Assembly: GCA_946481475.1 (NCBI GenBank)
Contig: CAMLOB010000351.1
Span: forward strand, 1 to 5,076
DNA from: an uncultured Chlorobiota bacterium
GTDB lineage: Bacteria > Bacteroidota > Kapaibacteriia > OLB7
Reading direction: 5' to 3'
DNA: 5,076 bases
Shown: positions 1-5,076 of the stretch, one piece after another
How positions within the stretch are numbered: position 1 is the first letter of the stretch
Layout: each line of letters begins with the position of its first letter
The notes under the pieces: generated by a model
What the model saw: the letters and a program-made list of their open reading frames with translations, nothing else
What the model was told of the DNA's origin: nothing
Databases searched by the model: none
Translations under genes and position numbers: made by a program

Positions 1-77
1 CCCGACCCTCGACTCCCGACCCTCGACTCCCGACCCTCGACTCCCGACCCTCGACTCCCGACCCTCGACCCTCGACT
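1..77. repeat. 14-bp tandem repeat array (7-bp half-units)
   Basis: Four perfect head-to-tail copies of CCCGACCCTCGACT fill 1-56. A fifth, altered stretch (57-77) reads as three 7-mers, CCCGACC, CTCGACC and CTCGACT. The whole array is therefore eleven heptamers of the form CYCGACY, mostly alternating between two versions. After 77 the sequence decays into related CCAAC-rich text (about 78-105). The array starts at the window edge, so its full length is unknown. It lies beyond the terminator of the leftward dehydrogenase gene, outside any gene seen here. There are no unique spacers, so it is not a CRISPR array. It is most simply an intergenic minisatellite; any function is unknown. Confidence 0.9.
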
Positions 78-112
78 CCCAACTATCCAACAACCCAACA
101 AATACACAATAC

Positions 113-148
113 AAAAAACGGTCCCCGGCCGAGACCGATGACCGTTTT
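113..148 (-). terminator. Intrinsic terminator of the acyl-CoA dehydrogenase gene
   Basis: Read on the minus strand, AAAACGGTC (148 to 140) pairs perfectly with GACCGTTTT (123 to 115) to give a 9-bp stem around a 16-nt loop that can form a further CGG/CCG pairing. A run of six T on the minus strand (118 to 113) overlaps and follows the right arm. The stem begins 26 nt past the stop codon of the leftward dehydrogenase gene, as expected for a Rho-independent terminator. The plus strand has only a short T-run after the stem, so activity in the other direction is less likely. Confidence 0.8.
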
Positions 149-174
149 CCGTTCAGATTGTTTGATCGACGGTT

Positions 175-1338
175 TTACGCCACCGCTTCCAGTTCCTTTA
201 CGAGCTGGCGGGCGATCACGATGTGCTGGATTTCCGATGTCCCCTCATAGATCTCGGTGATCTTGGCATCCCGCAGGAATCGCTCCACCTTGTACTCCCG
301 TACATAGCCGTAGCCGCCGTGGACCTGAATCGCCTCAAGCGCTACCTCAACAGCCGTCTTCGAGGCAAACAGTTTTGCCATTGAGGCCGCCTTGATGTAG
401 TTCTCTCCCCGATCCTTCTTCGATGCGGCATCAAACAGCAGAAGCCGTGCCGCCTGGATCTTCACCGCCATCTCGGCCAGCTTGAACTGGATGGCCTGCA
501 GGTTGGAGATCGGCTTGCCGAATGCCTTCCGTTCCTGCGAATACTGCACCGCCGCCTCGAACGCCCCCTGCGCAATGCCGAGCGCCTGCGCGCCGATGCC
601 GATCCGTCCCCCGTTCAGCGTCTCCATGGCGATGTTGAAGCCCCGTCCCTCCGGACCGAGCACGTTCTCCGCCGGTACCTGAACGTCCTGGAACTGGAGC
701 GAGCAGGTGTCGCTCGAACGGATGCCGAGCTTGTCCTCCTTGACTCCCTGCGTGAAGCCGTCCCATCCCTTCTCGACGATGAAGCAGGAGATCCCTTTGT
801 ATCCTTTCTCGCGGTCGGTCTGTGCGTAGACCAGATAGACCTCGGCGGTTGTGCCGTTGGTGATCCAGTTCTTCGTCCCGTTCAGCGTCCAGGAACCGTC
901 CTCGTTCTGCGTCGCCTCGGTCCGCTGTTGCGTGGCGTCGGAGCCGGCTTCGGGTTCGGAGAGACAGTAGGCACCGATGATCTGACCGGTTGCCAGCGGA
1001 CGCAGATACTTTTCCTTCTGATCATCGGTTCCGTACTTCTCAAGTGCCCAGCAGACCAGCGAGTTGTTCACCGACATCACCACGCCGACCGAGGCGTCAA
1101 CTTTCGAGATCTCCTCCATGGCGATCACATAGCTGACCGCATCCAGACCGGAGCCTCCCCAGTCGGGAGAGACCATCATTCCGAGGAAGCCGAGTTCGCC
1201 CAGCTTTTTGATCGCCTCGTGCGGAAATTCTCCTGAAATATCCCGCTCGATCGCCGTCGGGGCCACTTCGTTCTGCGCAAAGTCCCGCGCCGTGTCGCGG
1301 ATCATCTGATGGGTCTCGGTCAAGTCAAATTGAAGCAT
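175..1338 (-). CDS. Acyl-CoA dehydrogenase, short-chain/butyryl-CoA dehydrogenase type
   Basis: This 387-aa protein is a complete FAD-dependent acyl-CoA dehydrogenase. The family makes the alpha,beta-double bond in acyl-CoA substrates in the cytoplasm and passes electrons to ETF. Visible marks are the CLSEPEAGSD motif (residues 125-134), WITNG at 158-162 (flavin contact region), ERKAFGKPIS at 269-278, a full match to the second family signature (Q338 to D357, with HGGYGY), and IYEGTSEIQ at 363-371. In the short/medium-chain and butyryl-CoA enzymes the catalytic base is the Glu in that last motif, here E365. Length fits the family (about 380-390 aa). I chose the ATG at 1338 because the protein then begins MLQFDLTETHQ, as its relatives do; the frame stays open to a TTG at 1389, but those 17 extra residues look unlike the family. 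No clear Shine-Dalgarno is seen. It stands alone, divergent from clpC, with its own terminator. Chain-length preference cannot be fixed from sequence; a branched-chain acyl-CoA substrate is possible. Confidence 0.95.
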   Translation of the reverse strand: MLQFDLTETHQMIRDTARDFAQNEVAPTAIERDISGEFPHEAIKKLGELGFLGMMVSPDWGGSGLDAVSYVIAMEEISKVDASVGVVMSVNNSLVCWALEKYGTDDQKEKYLRPLATGQIIGAYCLSEPEAGSDATQQRTEATQNEDGSWTLNGTKNWITNGTTAEVYLVYAQTDREKGYKGISCFIVEKGWDGFTQGVKEDKLGIRSSDTCSLQFQDVQVPAENVLGPEGRGFNIAMETLNGGRIGIGAQALGIAQGAFEAAVQYSQERKAFGKPISNLQAIQFKLAEMAVKIQAARLLLFDAASKKDRGENYIKAASMAKLFASKTAVEVALEAIQVHGGYGYVREYKVERFLRDAKITEIYEGTSEIQHIVIARQLVKELEAVA

Positions 1339-1394
1339 GATACTGGATCTGTTATGTGATTCGGTCTCGTATATCGTATGTCGTTCCAACGTAC

Positions 1395-1443
1395 GGGGAG
1401 AGGGGGATCCGGGGGACCGTCGAATTTACGAGGGGGGAGGGGG
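1395..1443 (+). other. Clustered G-tracts, possible G-quadruplex
   Basis: The plus strand has five G-runs of 4-6 bases within 49 bp: 1395-1398, 1402-1406, 1411-1415, 1432-1437 and 1439-1443. The first three are separated by only 3 and 4 bases, a spacing that permits four-tract quadruplex folding with one longer 16-base loop. The run lies 57-105 bp upstream of the dehydrogenase ATG, on the strand that would be its transcription template. Folding is inferred from pattern alone. Confidence 0.5.
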
Positions 1444-1574
1444 TTATCCCAACAGTTGCACGGGTGTCGGTGTACCAATTCATTACCGCGGGGGAAAAGT
1501 AAACGTTTTCATTCCAGTTCCGTCCGCCCCCATCGGTTCCCGTGTTGGAACAAAGAAGGGAAAATCCCGTCCCG

Positions 1575-1589
1575 TGTCGAGATTCGACA
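1575..1589. promoter_or_regulatory. Perfect 15-bp palindrome, candidate operator
   Basis: TGTCGA, a GAT centre, then TCGACA form a perfect 6-3-6 inverted repeat. It sits mid-way in the divergent region, about 240 bp from the dehydrogenase start and 265 bp from the clpC start, and 7 bp before an AT-rich TATATT (1597-1602). The form suits a dimeric DNA-binding regulator. I do not recognise it as a known operator, and a 6-bp perfect arm pair can occur by chance, so this is a candidate only. Confidence 0.3.
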
Positions 1590-1816
1590 GATTGCCTATA
1601 TTCATTTGCAGAGGAGAGGAAGATGGAACGGAACGATTCGTCGGCGCTTTATGTAGTATTGTGTTGAGTCCGGAGGAGTTTGAAGAGGGGGAAAACACGC
1701 AATTGTCCGGCTTCACGTCCTCAACGGACGCAGCACGGAATTCGGAAGTCACCCCGACTTGAAATCCCCCGATCAGGAAGGGCAACATTCACGAATCGAG
1801 ATCAACTTCTTACCAC

Positions 1817-1834
1817 GATGTCCGCGAGGGCATC
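1817..1834 (+). promoter_or_regulatory. 5'-UTR hairpin with GCGA tetraloop before clpC
   Basis: GATGTCC pairs with GGGCATC (7 bp, one G-U wobble) around the GNRA-type loop GCGA. The hairpin ends 19 nt before the clpC ATG and leaves the weak AGGGA ribosome-binding stretch (1842-1846) unpaired. It could shape translation or mRNA stability of clpC if transcription starts upstream of it, which is not shown by the sequence. There is no T-run after it, so it is not a terminator. Confidence 0.35.
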
Positions 1835-1853
1835 CTAAATCAGGGACAGCATC

Positions 1854-4481
1854 ATGGAAAGCAATTTTTCCAACCGCGTTAACGATGTGATCCGGCTCAG
1901 TCGCGAGGAAGCATTGCGACTGGGACACGACTACATCGGCACAGAGCACCTCCTTCTCGGCATCATTCGCGAGGGAGAAGGGGTTGCCGTCAAGATTCTG
2001 CGGAATCTGGGGGGTGATCTCTACAAAATCAAGAAAGCAATCGAGGATACCGTCCGGGCCACCGGCGGCACGCTCACCATCGGCAATATCCCGCTGACCA
2101 AACAGGCCGAGAAGGTTCTGAAGGTCACCTATCTGGAAGCGAAACTCTTCAAGAGCGATCGCATCGGCACAGAGCATCTCCTCCTATCGCTGCTGCGGGA
2201 TGACGACAATATTGCCGCACAGATCCTTTCACAGTTCGGTATCACCTACGATGCCGTCCGTTCGGAACTGGAGAACATCCAGTCGGGCAAGCCGAGCGGT
2301 TCCGGCGCTCCGGGAGGGCGCGCCGGTTCGAGCCGTTCGCGCGAGAAGCAGGACCGGGTGAAGACGCCGGTTCTGGACAACTTCGGTCGCGACCTGACGA
2401 AGCTGGCATCCGAGGACAAGCTCGATCCGGTGATCGGTCGCGAAAAGGAGATCGAACGGGTCGCGCAGATCCTCTCACGCAGAAAGAAAAACAATCCGGT
2501 CCTGATCGGCGAACCGGGTGTCGGCAAGACGGCGATTGCCGAGGGACTGGCTCTTCGCATCATCGAGCGGAAGGTCTCCCGCGTCCTCTTCGACAAACGG
2601 ATCGTGACGCTCGATCTGGCCGCCCTGGTGGCCGGAACAAAGTATCGCGGACAGTTCGAGGAGCGGATGAAGGCGGTGATGAGCGAACTGGAGAAGGCCA
2701 AGGATGTGATCCTCTTCATCGACGAGCTCCACACGATCGTCGGTGCAGGGGGCGCCAGCGGTTCGCTGGACGCATCGAACATGTTCAAGCCGGCCCTGGC
2801 CCGCGGAGATATCCAGTGCATCGGCGCGACGACGCTGGACGAGTATCGGCAGTACATCGAAAAGGACGGGGCGCTCGACCGCCGCTTCCAGAAGATCATG
2901 GTCGATCCGCCGACGGTCGACGAGACGATCCAGATTCTGCAGAACATCAAGGATCGCTACGAGGAACACCACAACGTCCGCTACACCGAGGAGGCGATCA
3001 TTGCCTGTGTGCAGATGTCCGAACGTTATATCACCGACAAGTTCCTTCCGGACAAAGCGCTTGACGTTCTCGACGAAGTCGGATCACGCATCCACCTCGG
3101 CAGCATCGTCGTGCCGAAGTCGATTCTTGATCTTGAGGAGAAGATCGAGGAGATCAAAGGGGAGAAGAACCAGGTGGTCAAGAGCCAGAACTTCGAGGAG
3201 GCCGCGCGCCTGCGCGATATGGAGAAAAAGTATCTGGCCGAACTCGAGGAGGCCAAGGAAGAGTGGGAGGAGAGTGCCGAGGAACGCGTCGTCGATGTGA
3301 CCGAGGAGGACGTGGCCCAGGTGGTGGCGATGATGACCGGTATCCCGGTTGCGAAGATCGCACAGGAGGAGTCGGAGAAGCTTATCAAGATGGCCGAGAA
3401 CCTCAGAAAGGAAGTTATCGGTCAGGACGAGGCGATCGAGAAGCTGGCCAAGGCGATCCGCCGCGCACGTGCCGGACTGAAAGACCCGAACCGTCCGATC
3501 GGTTCGTTCCTCTTCCTCGGTCCCACGGGCGTCGGCAAGACGGAGCTGGTGAAGGCCCTTGCCCGCTACCTCTTCGACAGCGAGGACGCTCTGGTCCGGG
3601 TCGATATGAGCGAGTACATGGAGAAGTTCTCCGTCTCCCGTCTGGTCGGCGCTCCTCCGGGATATGTCGGCTACGAGGAAGGGGGACAGTTGACCGAGAA
3701 GGTCCGGCGGAAGCCCTATTCGGTTATCCTTCTGGACGAGATCGAGAAGGCCCATCCGGATGTCTTCAACATCCTCCTGCAGGTTCTCGACGACGGTATC
3801 CTGACAGACAGTCTCGGTCGCCGTGTCGATTTCAAGAACACGATCATCGTGATGACCTCGAACATCGGCGTCAAGGAGATCAAGGCCGGCGGACAGATGG
3901 GCTTCATCTCCGGTGAGGAGGCCGACAAGTACGACGAAATGAAATCGAAGATCGAAGAGTCGATGAAACGGCACTTCAATCCGGAGTTTCTGAACAGGCT
4001 CGACGAGATTATTGTCTTCCGTCAGTTGACCAAGGATCACATCTTCGATATTATCGATATCCAGACCCGGTATCTGCTCCAGCGCCTGAACGCGATGGAT
4101 CTGACCGTGGAGATCGAGGACAGGGCCAAGGAATTTCTGGCCGAGAAGGGGTACGACGAGAAGTACGGCGCCCGTCCCCTCAGAAGAACGATCCAGCGCT
4201 ACATCGAGGATGAGCTTGCCGACCGGTTGATCCGGGGGGAACTGGAATCCGGAGGGGTGGTGACGATCGGCTTCAACGAGGAGAAGGAGGAGCTGACCTA
4301 CGAGCAGAAGAGCAAGAAGCCGAAGCGGGGGAAGAAGAAACAGACGCCCCCTGACTCGCCGAAGGATGAGGGAGAGGGAGACAACGACAACGATGATGAT
4401 GGAGGAGGGGATGACGGTAATTCCGACGGCGGGGATTCCGATGTGAAGTCGGAGTCCAAGGCGAAGGAAGAGATCGAGTAA
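1854..4481 (+). CDS. clpC: ClpC-type AAA+ ATP-dependent unfoldase (Clp protease ATPase subunit)
   Basis: This 875-aa protein is a Hsp100 unfoldase that feeds proteins to ClpP in the cytoplasm. Order of parts: two Clp N repeats (about 1-142), each with a GTEH motif (29-32, 105-108) whose Glu corresponds to the phospho-arginine-binding residues of Bacillus ClpC; a Gly/Ser/Arg-rich linker (143-165); D1 with Walker A GEPGVGKT (219-226), pore loop GTKYRG (261-266), Walker B ILFIDE (286-291) and arginine finger LDRRF (341-345); a UVR/coiled-coil middle domain (about 427-475), which marks ClpC rather than ClpA or ClpB; D2 with Walker A GPTGVGKT (556-563), pore loop GYVG (603-606), Walker B ILLDE (625-629), NRLDE (714-718) and sensor-2 GARPLRR (772-778). 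MGF (682-684) sits where the ClpP-docking tripeptide lies. All catalytic motifs are intact. A 65-residue charged tail (811-875) follows D2. The start is well fixed: an in-frame TAA (1836-1838) lies just upstream, AGGGA is 7 nt before the ATG, and the N-terminus fits the family. Confidence 0.97.
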   Translation: MESNFSNRVNDVIRLSREEALRLGHDYIGTEHLLLGIIREGEGVAVKILRNLGGDLYKIKKAIEDTVRATGGTLTIGNIPLTKQAEKVLKVTYLEAKLFKSDRIGTEHLLLSLLRDDDNIAAQILSQFGITYDAVRSELENIQSGKPSGSGAPGGRAGSSRSREKQDRVKTPVLDNFGRDLTKLASEDKLDPVIGREKEIERVAQILSRRKKNNPVLIGEPGVGKTAIAEGLALRIIERKVSRVLFDKRIVTLDLAALVAGTKYRGQFEERMKAVMSELEKAKDVILFIDELHTIVGAGGASGSLDASNMFKPALARGDIQCIGATTLDEYRQYIEKDGALDRRFQKIMVDPPTVDETIQILQNIKDRYEEHHNVRYTEEAIIACVQMSERYITDKFLPDKALDVLDEVGSRIHLGSIVVPKSILDLEEKIEEIKGEKNQVVKSQNFEEAARLRDMEKKYLAELEEAKEEWEESAEERVVDVTEEDVAQVVAMMTGIPVAKIAQEESEKLIKMAENLRKEVIGQDEAIEKLAKAIRRARAGLKDPNRPIGSFLFLGPTGVGKTELVKALARYLFDSEDALVRVDMSEYMEKFSVSRLVGAPPGYVGYEEGGQLTEKVRRKPYSVILLDEIEKAHPDVFNILLQVLDDGILTDSLGRRVDFKNTIIVMTSNIGVKEIKAGGQMGFISGEEADKYDEMKSKIEESMKRHFNPEFLNRLDEIIVFRQLTKDHIFDIIDIQTRYLLQRLNAMDLTVEIEDRAKEFLAEKGYDEKYGARPLRRTIQRYIEDELADRLIRGELESGGVVTIGFNEEKEELTYEQKSKKPKRGKKKQTPPDSPKDEGEGDNDNDDDGGGDDGNSDGGDSDVKSESKAKEEIE

Positions 4482-4512
4482 CCGGCTCAGGTTATCGGGT
4501 TTTAAACGGAAT

Positions 4513-4549
4513 ATCCCGGATCGCGCAAATGTGCGGTCCGGGATTTTTT
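4513..4549 (+). terminator. Intrinsic terminator of clpC
   Basis: ATCCCGGA (4513-4520) pairs with TCCGGGAT (4537-4544), and the inner bases TCGCGC/GTGCGG continue the stem with two G-U wobbles, giving about 14 bp closed by a loop of roughly 4 nt. Six T follow (4544-4549). It lies 31 nt after the clpC stop codon. A small TAACC/GGTTA hairpin around the stop codon (4479-4494) precedes it. This separates clpC from the next gene. Confidence 0.92.
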
Positions 4550-4572
4550 ATGCTCACCCGAATCAATGTCTG

Positions 4573-4580
4573 TATATTTG
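4573..4580 (+). promoter_or_regulatory. Bacteroidota-type -7 promoter element (TATATTTG)
   Basis: TATATTTG matches the TAnnTTTG consensus of the primary sigma factor in Bacteroidota. It lies 23 nt past the clpC terminator and 49 nt before the next ATG, which is a sensible place for the promoter of the envelope-protein gene. The matching -33 element is weak: TTTATG at 4547-4552, overlapping the terminator T-run, is the best candidate, with a 20-bp spacer. Transcription would be expected to start near 4587. Confidence 0.55.
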
Positions 4581-4629
4581 CCCGACATTTTTGTGTTCTC
4601 TCAGACCAACCATTCAAATCTACAGTACC

Positions 4630-5076
4630 ATGAGAAGATCGGTTCTTCTGTCTTGTGTCATTGCAGGCGTTCTGTTGCTCTGTGGTGGCATATCAGTGAA
4701 GGCGCAGCAAAGTCTGTTCGGTATCGGACCCAAAATCGGCCTCTATCTGGACGGCCCCGTCTTTCTGGTCGGTGGTGTTGCGGAGCTGCCGGTGACCAGA
4801 TCGTGGATATTCGAACCGGGCGTCGAAGTTGTCTTCGAGCAGAACAGCACAACCCGTCTGGTGGGAGATGCCAACATCCGCTACGCCTTCCAGGTGCGGG
4901 GTGAGGATTTCTCTCCCTATATCCTCGGCGGAGCCGGATTGGCGCTCGATATCTCCTCGCGCGGAGGAGAGACGCAGACGCAGACTGATTTTCGACTGAA
5001 TATCGGGGGGGGCATCACGCTCAACACGCGGTCCAGCACGCAGTACTGGGGGGGACTGAAGATCTTCTTCGTGAGC
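4630..5076 (+). CDS. Predicted secreted outer-membrane beta-barrel-like protein, 3' end outside window
   Basis: An open frame of 149 codons runs from the ATG at 4630 to the window edge with no stop, so the C-terminus is missing. The product begins with a Sec signal peptide: MRRS, a hydrophobic core (about 5-19) and a VKA cleavage site giving a mature start near Q26. The Cys at residue 18 is preceded by Leu, not a lipobox, so it is not a lipoprotein. The mature part consists of short alternating, Gly- and aromatic-rich segments such as IGPKIGLYL (32-40), PYILGGAGLALDI (96-108), FRLNIGGGIT (121-130) and YWGGLKIFF (139-147), the pattern of small outer-membrane barrels (OMP_b-brl/porin-like groups). 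No specific family or substrate can be named. There is no Shine-Dalgarno, in keeping with Bacteroidota starts. It follows the clpC terminator and has its own promoter-like element. The gene contains G8 (5005-5012) and G7 (5048-5054) runs. Confidence 0.8.
   Translation, partial: MRRSVLLSCVIAGVLLLCGGISVKAQQSLFGIGPKIGLYLDGPVFLVGGVAELPVTRSWIFEPGVEVVFEQNSTTRLVGDANIRYAFQVRGEDFSPYILGGAGLALDISSRGGETQTQTDFRLNIGGGITLNTRSSTQYWGGLKIFFVS

Larger units (their letters stand above)
1339..1853. other. Divergent intergenic region, 515 bp, no convincing gene
   Basis: The region separates the starts of two divergent genes and should hold both promoters. Open frames run through it on both strands (about 140 codons on plus, 100 on minus), but their translations show no family resemblance and the longest plus frame would overlap the dehydrogenase start. 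Contents that can be pointed to: an imperfect inverted repeat 1375-1395, clustered G-tracts 1395-1443, a perfect 15-bp palindrome 1575-1589, a 14-codon ORF with a good ribosome site at 1623-1667, small hairpins around 1705-1730, and a tetraloop hairpin at 1817-1834. I found no exact TAnnTTTG element for either gene; TAGTATTG at 1654-1661 is a one-mismatch candidate for clpC. No CIRCE (HrcA) or CtsR-type operator was seen. Confidence 0.75.

Noticed and set aside
1..77. CRISPR array
   Set aside because: The units are 14 bp and directly adjacent, with no unique spacers and no cas genes in the window.
1337..1762. Plus-strand open frame of 141 codons as a gene
   Set aside because: It would overlap the dehydrogenase start, has no ribosome site at its ATG, and its translation shows no domain or family-like pattern.
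1483..1788. Minus-strand open frame of 101 codons as a gene
   Set aside because: It is rich in Ser, Pro and Phe, shows no recognisable motif and no ribosome site, and lies in non-coding sequence between two well-defined divergent genes.
1680..1838. 52-codon plus-strand frame starting at TTG after GGAGGAG
   Set aside because: The spacing from the ribosome-site-like run to the TTG is about 1 nt, the start is rare, and the very basic translation resembles non-coding sequence.
1390..1853. CIRCE or CtsR heat-shock operator before clpC
   Set aside because: Neither the TTAGCACTC/GAGTGCTAA pair nor tandem GGTCAAA heptamers could be found.
2743..3916. Overlapping plus-strand frames (2743-3300, 3263-3916) inside clpC
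   Set aside because: Arg/Ser- and Gly/Arg-rich translations are frame-shifted shadows of clpC, whose own frame is intact across the whole stretch.
3084..4040. 318-codon minus-strand frame opposite clpC
   Set aside because: It is antisense to the fully conserved ClpC frame; the Leu/Asp-rich translation is what the complement of GC-rich Glu/Lys/Asp codons gives.
4630..4686. Lipoprotein signal in the last gene
   Set aside because: The only Cys near the end of the hydrophobic core follows three Leu, so the small residue needed before Cys in a lipobox is missing; VKA fits signal peptidase I.
4566..4904. 112-codon plus-strand frame overlapping the last gene
   Set aside because: It is in a different frame from the signal-peptide/barrel protein, begins inside the promoter-like element, and turns into Arg/Gly-rich sequence without a recognisable pattern.

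Overview
The window carries three protein genes of a Gram-negative bacterium that looks like a member of the Bacteroidota/Chlorobi/Ignavibacteria side of the FCB group. The evidence is the style of the ClpC protein (N-terminus [19 protein letters not shown], the LEAKLFKS linker before its second N-repeat), weak or absent Shine-Dalgarno sequences at the start codons, a TAnnTTTG-type promoter element (TATATTTG) before the last gene, and an outer-membrane beta-barrel-like protein with a Sec signal peptide. The genus cannot be told from this sequence.

Layout: positions 1-77 are a short tandem array (14-bp unit built from two 7-bp half-units), cut by the left edge. It is followed by a minus-strand intrinsic terminator (113-148) for an acyl-CoA dehydrogenase gene (175-1338, minus, 387 aa, short-chain/butyryl-CoA dehydrogenase type). 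A 515-bp divergent intergenic region (1339-1853) then separates it from clpC (1854-4481, plus, 875 aa), the two-AAA-module Clp unfoldase, which ends in a strong intrinsic terminator (4513-4549). A new transcription unit starts just after it with a promoter-like element (4573-4580) and a secreted beta-barrel-like protein (4630 to the right edge, incomplete).

The genes do not form an operon. The dehydrogenase (fatty-acid/branched-chain acyl-CoA oxidation, FAD and ETF dependent), ClpC (protein quality control with ClpP) and the envelope protein each appear to have their own transcription unit, with terminators after the first two. Nothing in the window amounts to a clearly new multi-gene system. 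The parts most worth a second look are non-coding or peripheral: the heptamer/14-mer array, the unusually long and structured divergent intergenic region (G-tracts, a perfect 15-bp palindrome, a GNRA-capped hairpin just before clpC, a tiny ORF with a good ribosome site), the Lys-rich then Asp/Gly-rich tail of ClpC, and two poly-G tracts inside the envelope-protein gene.
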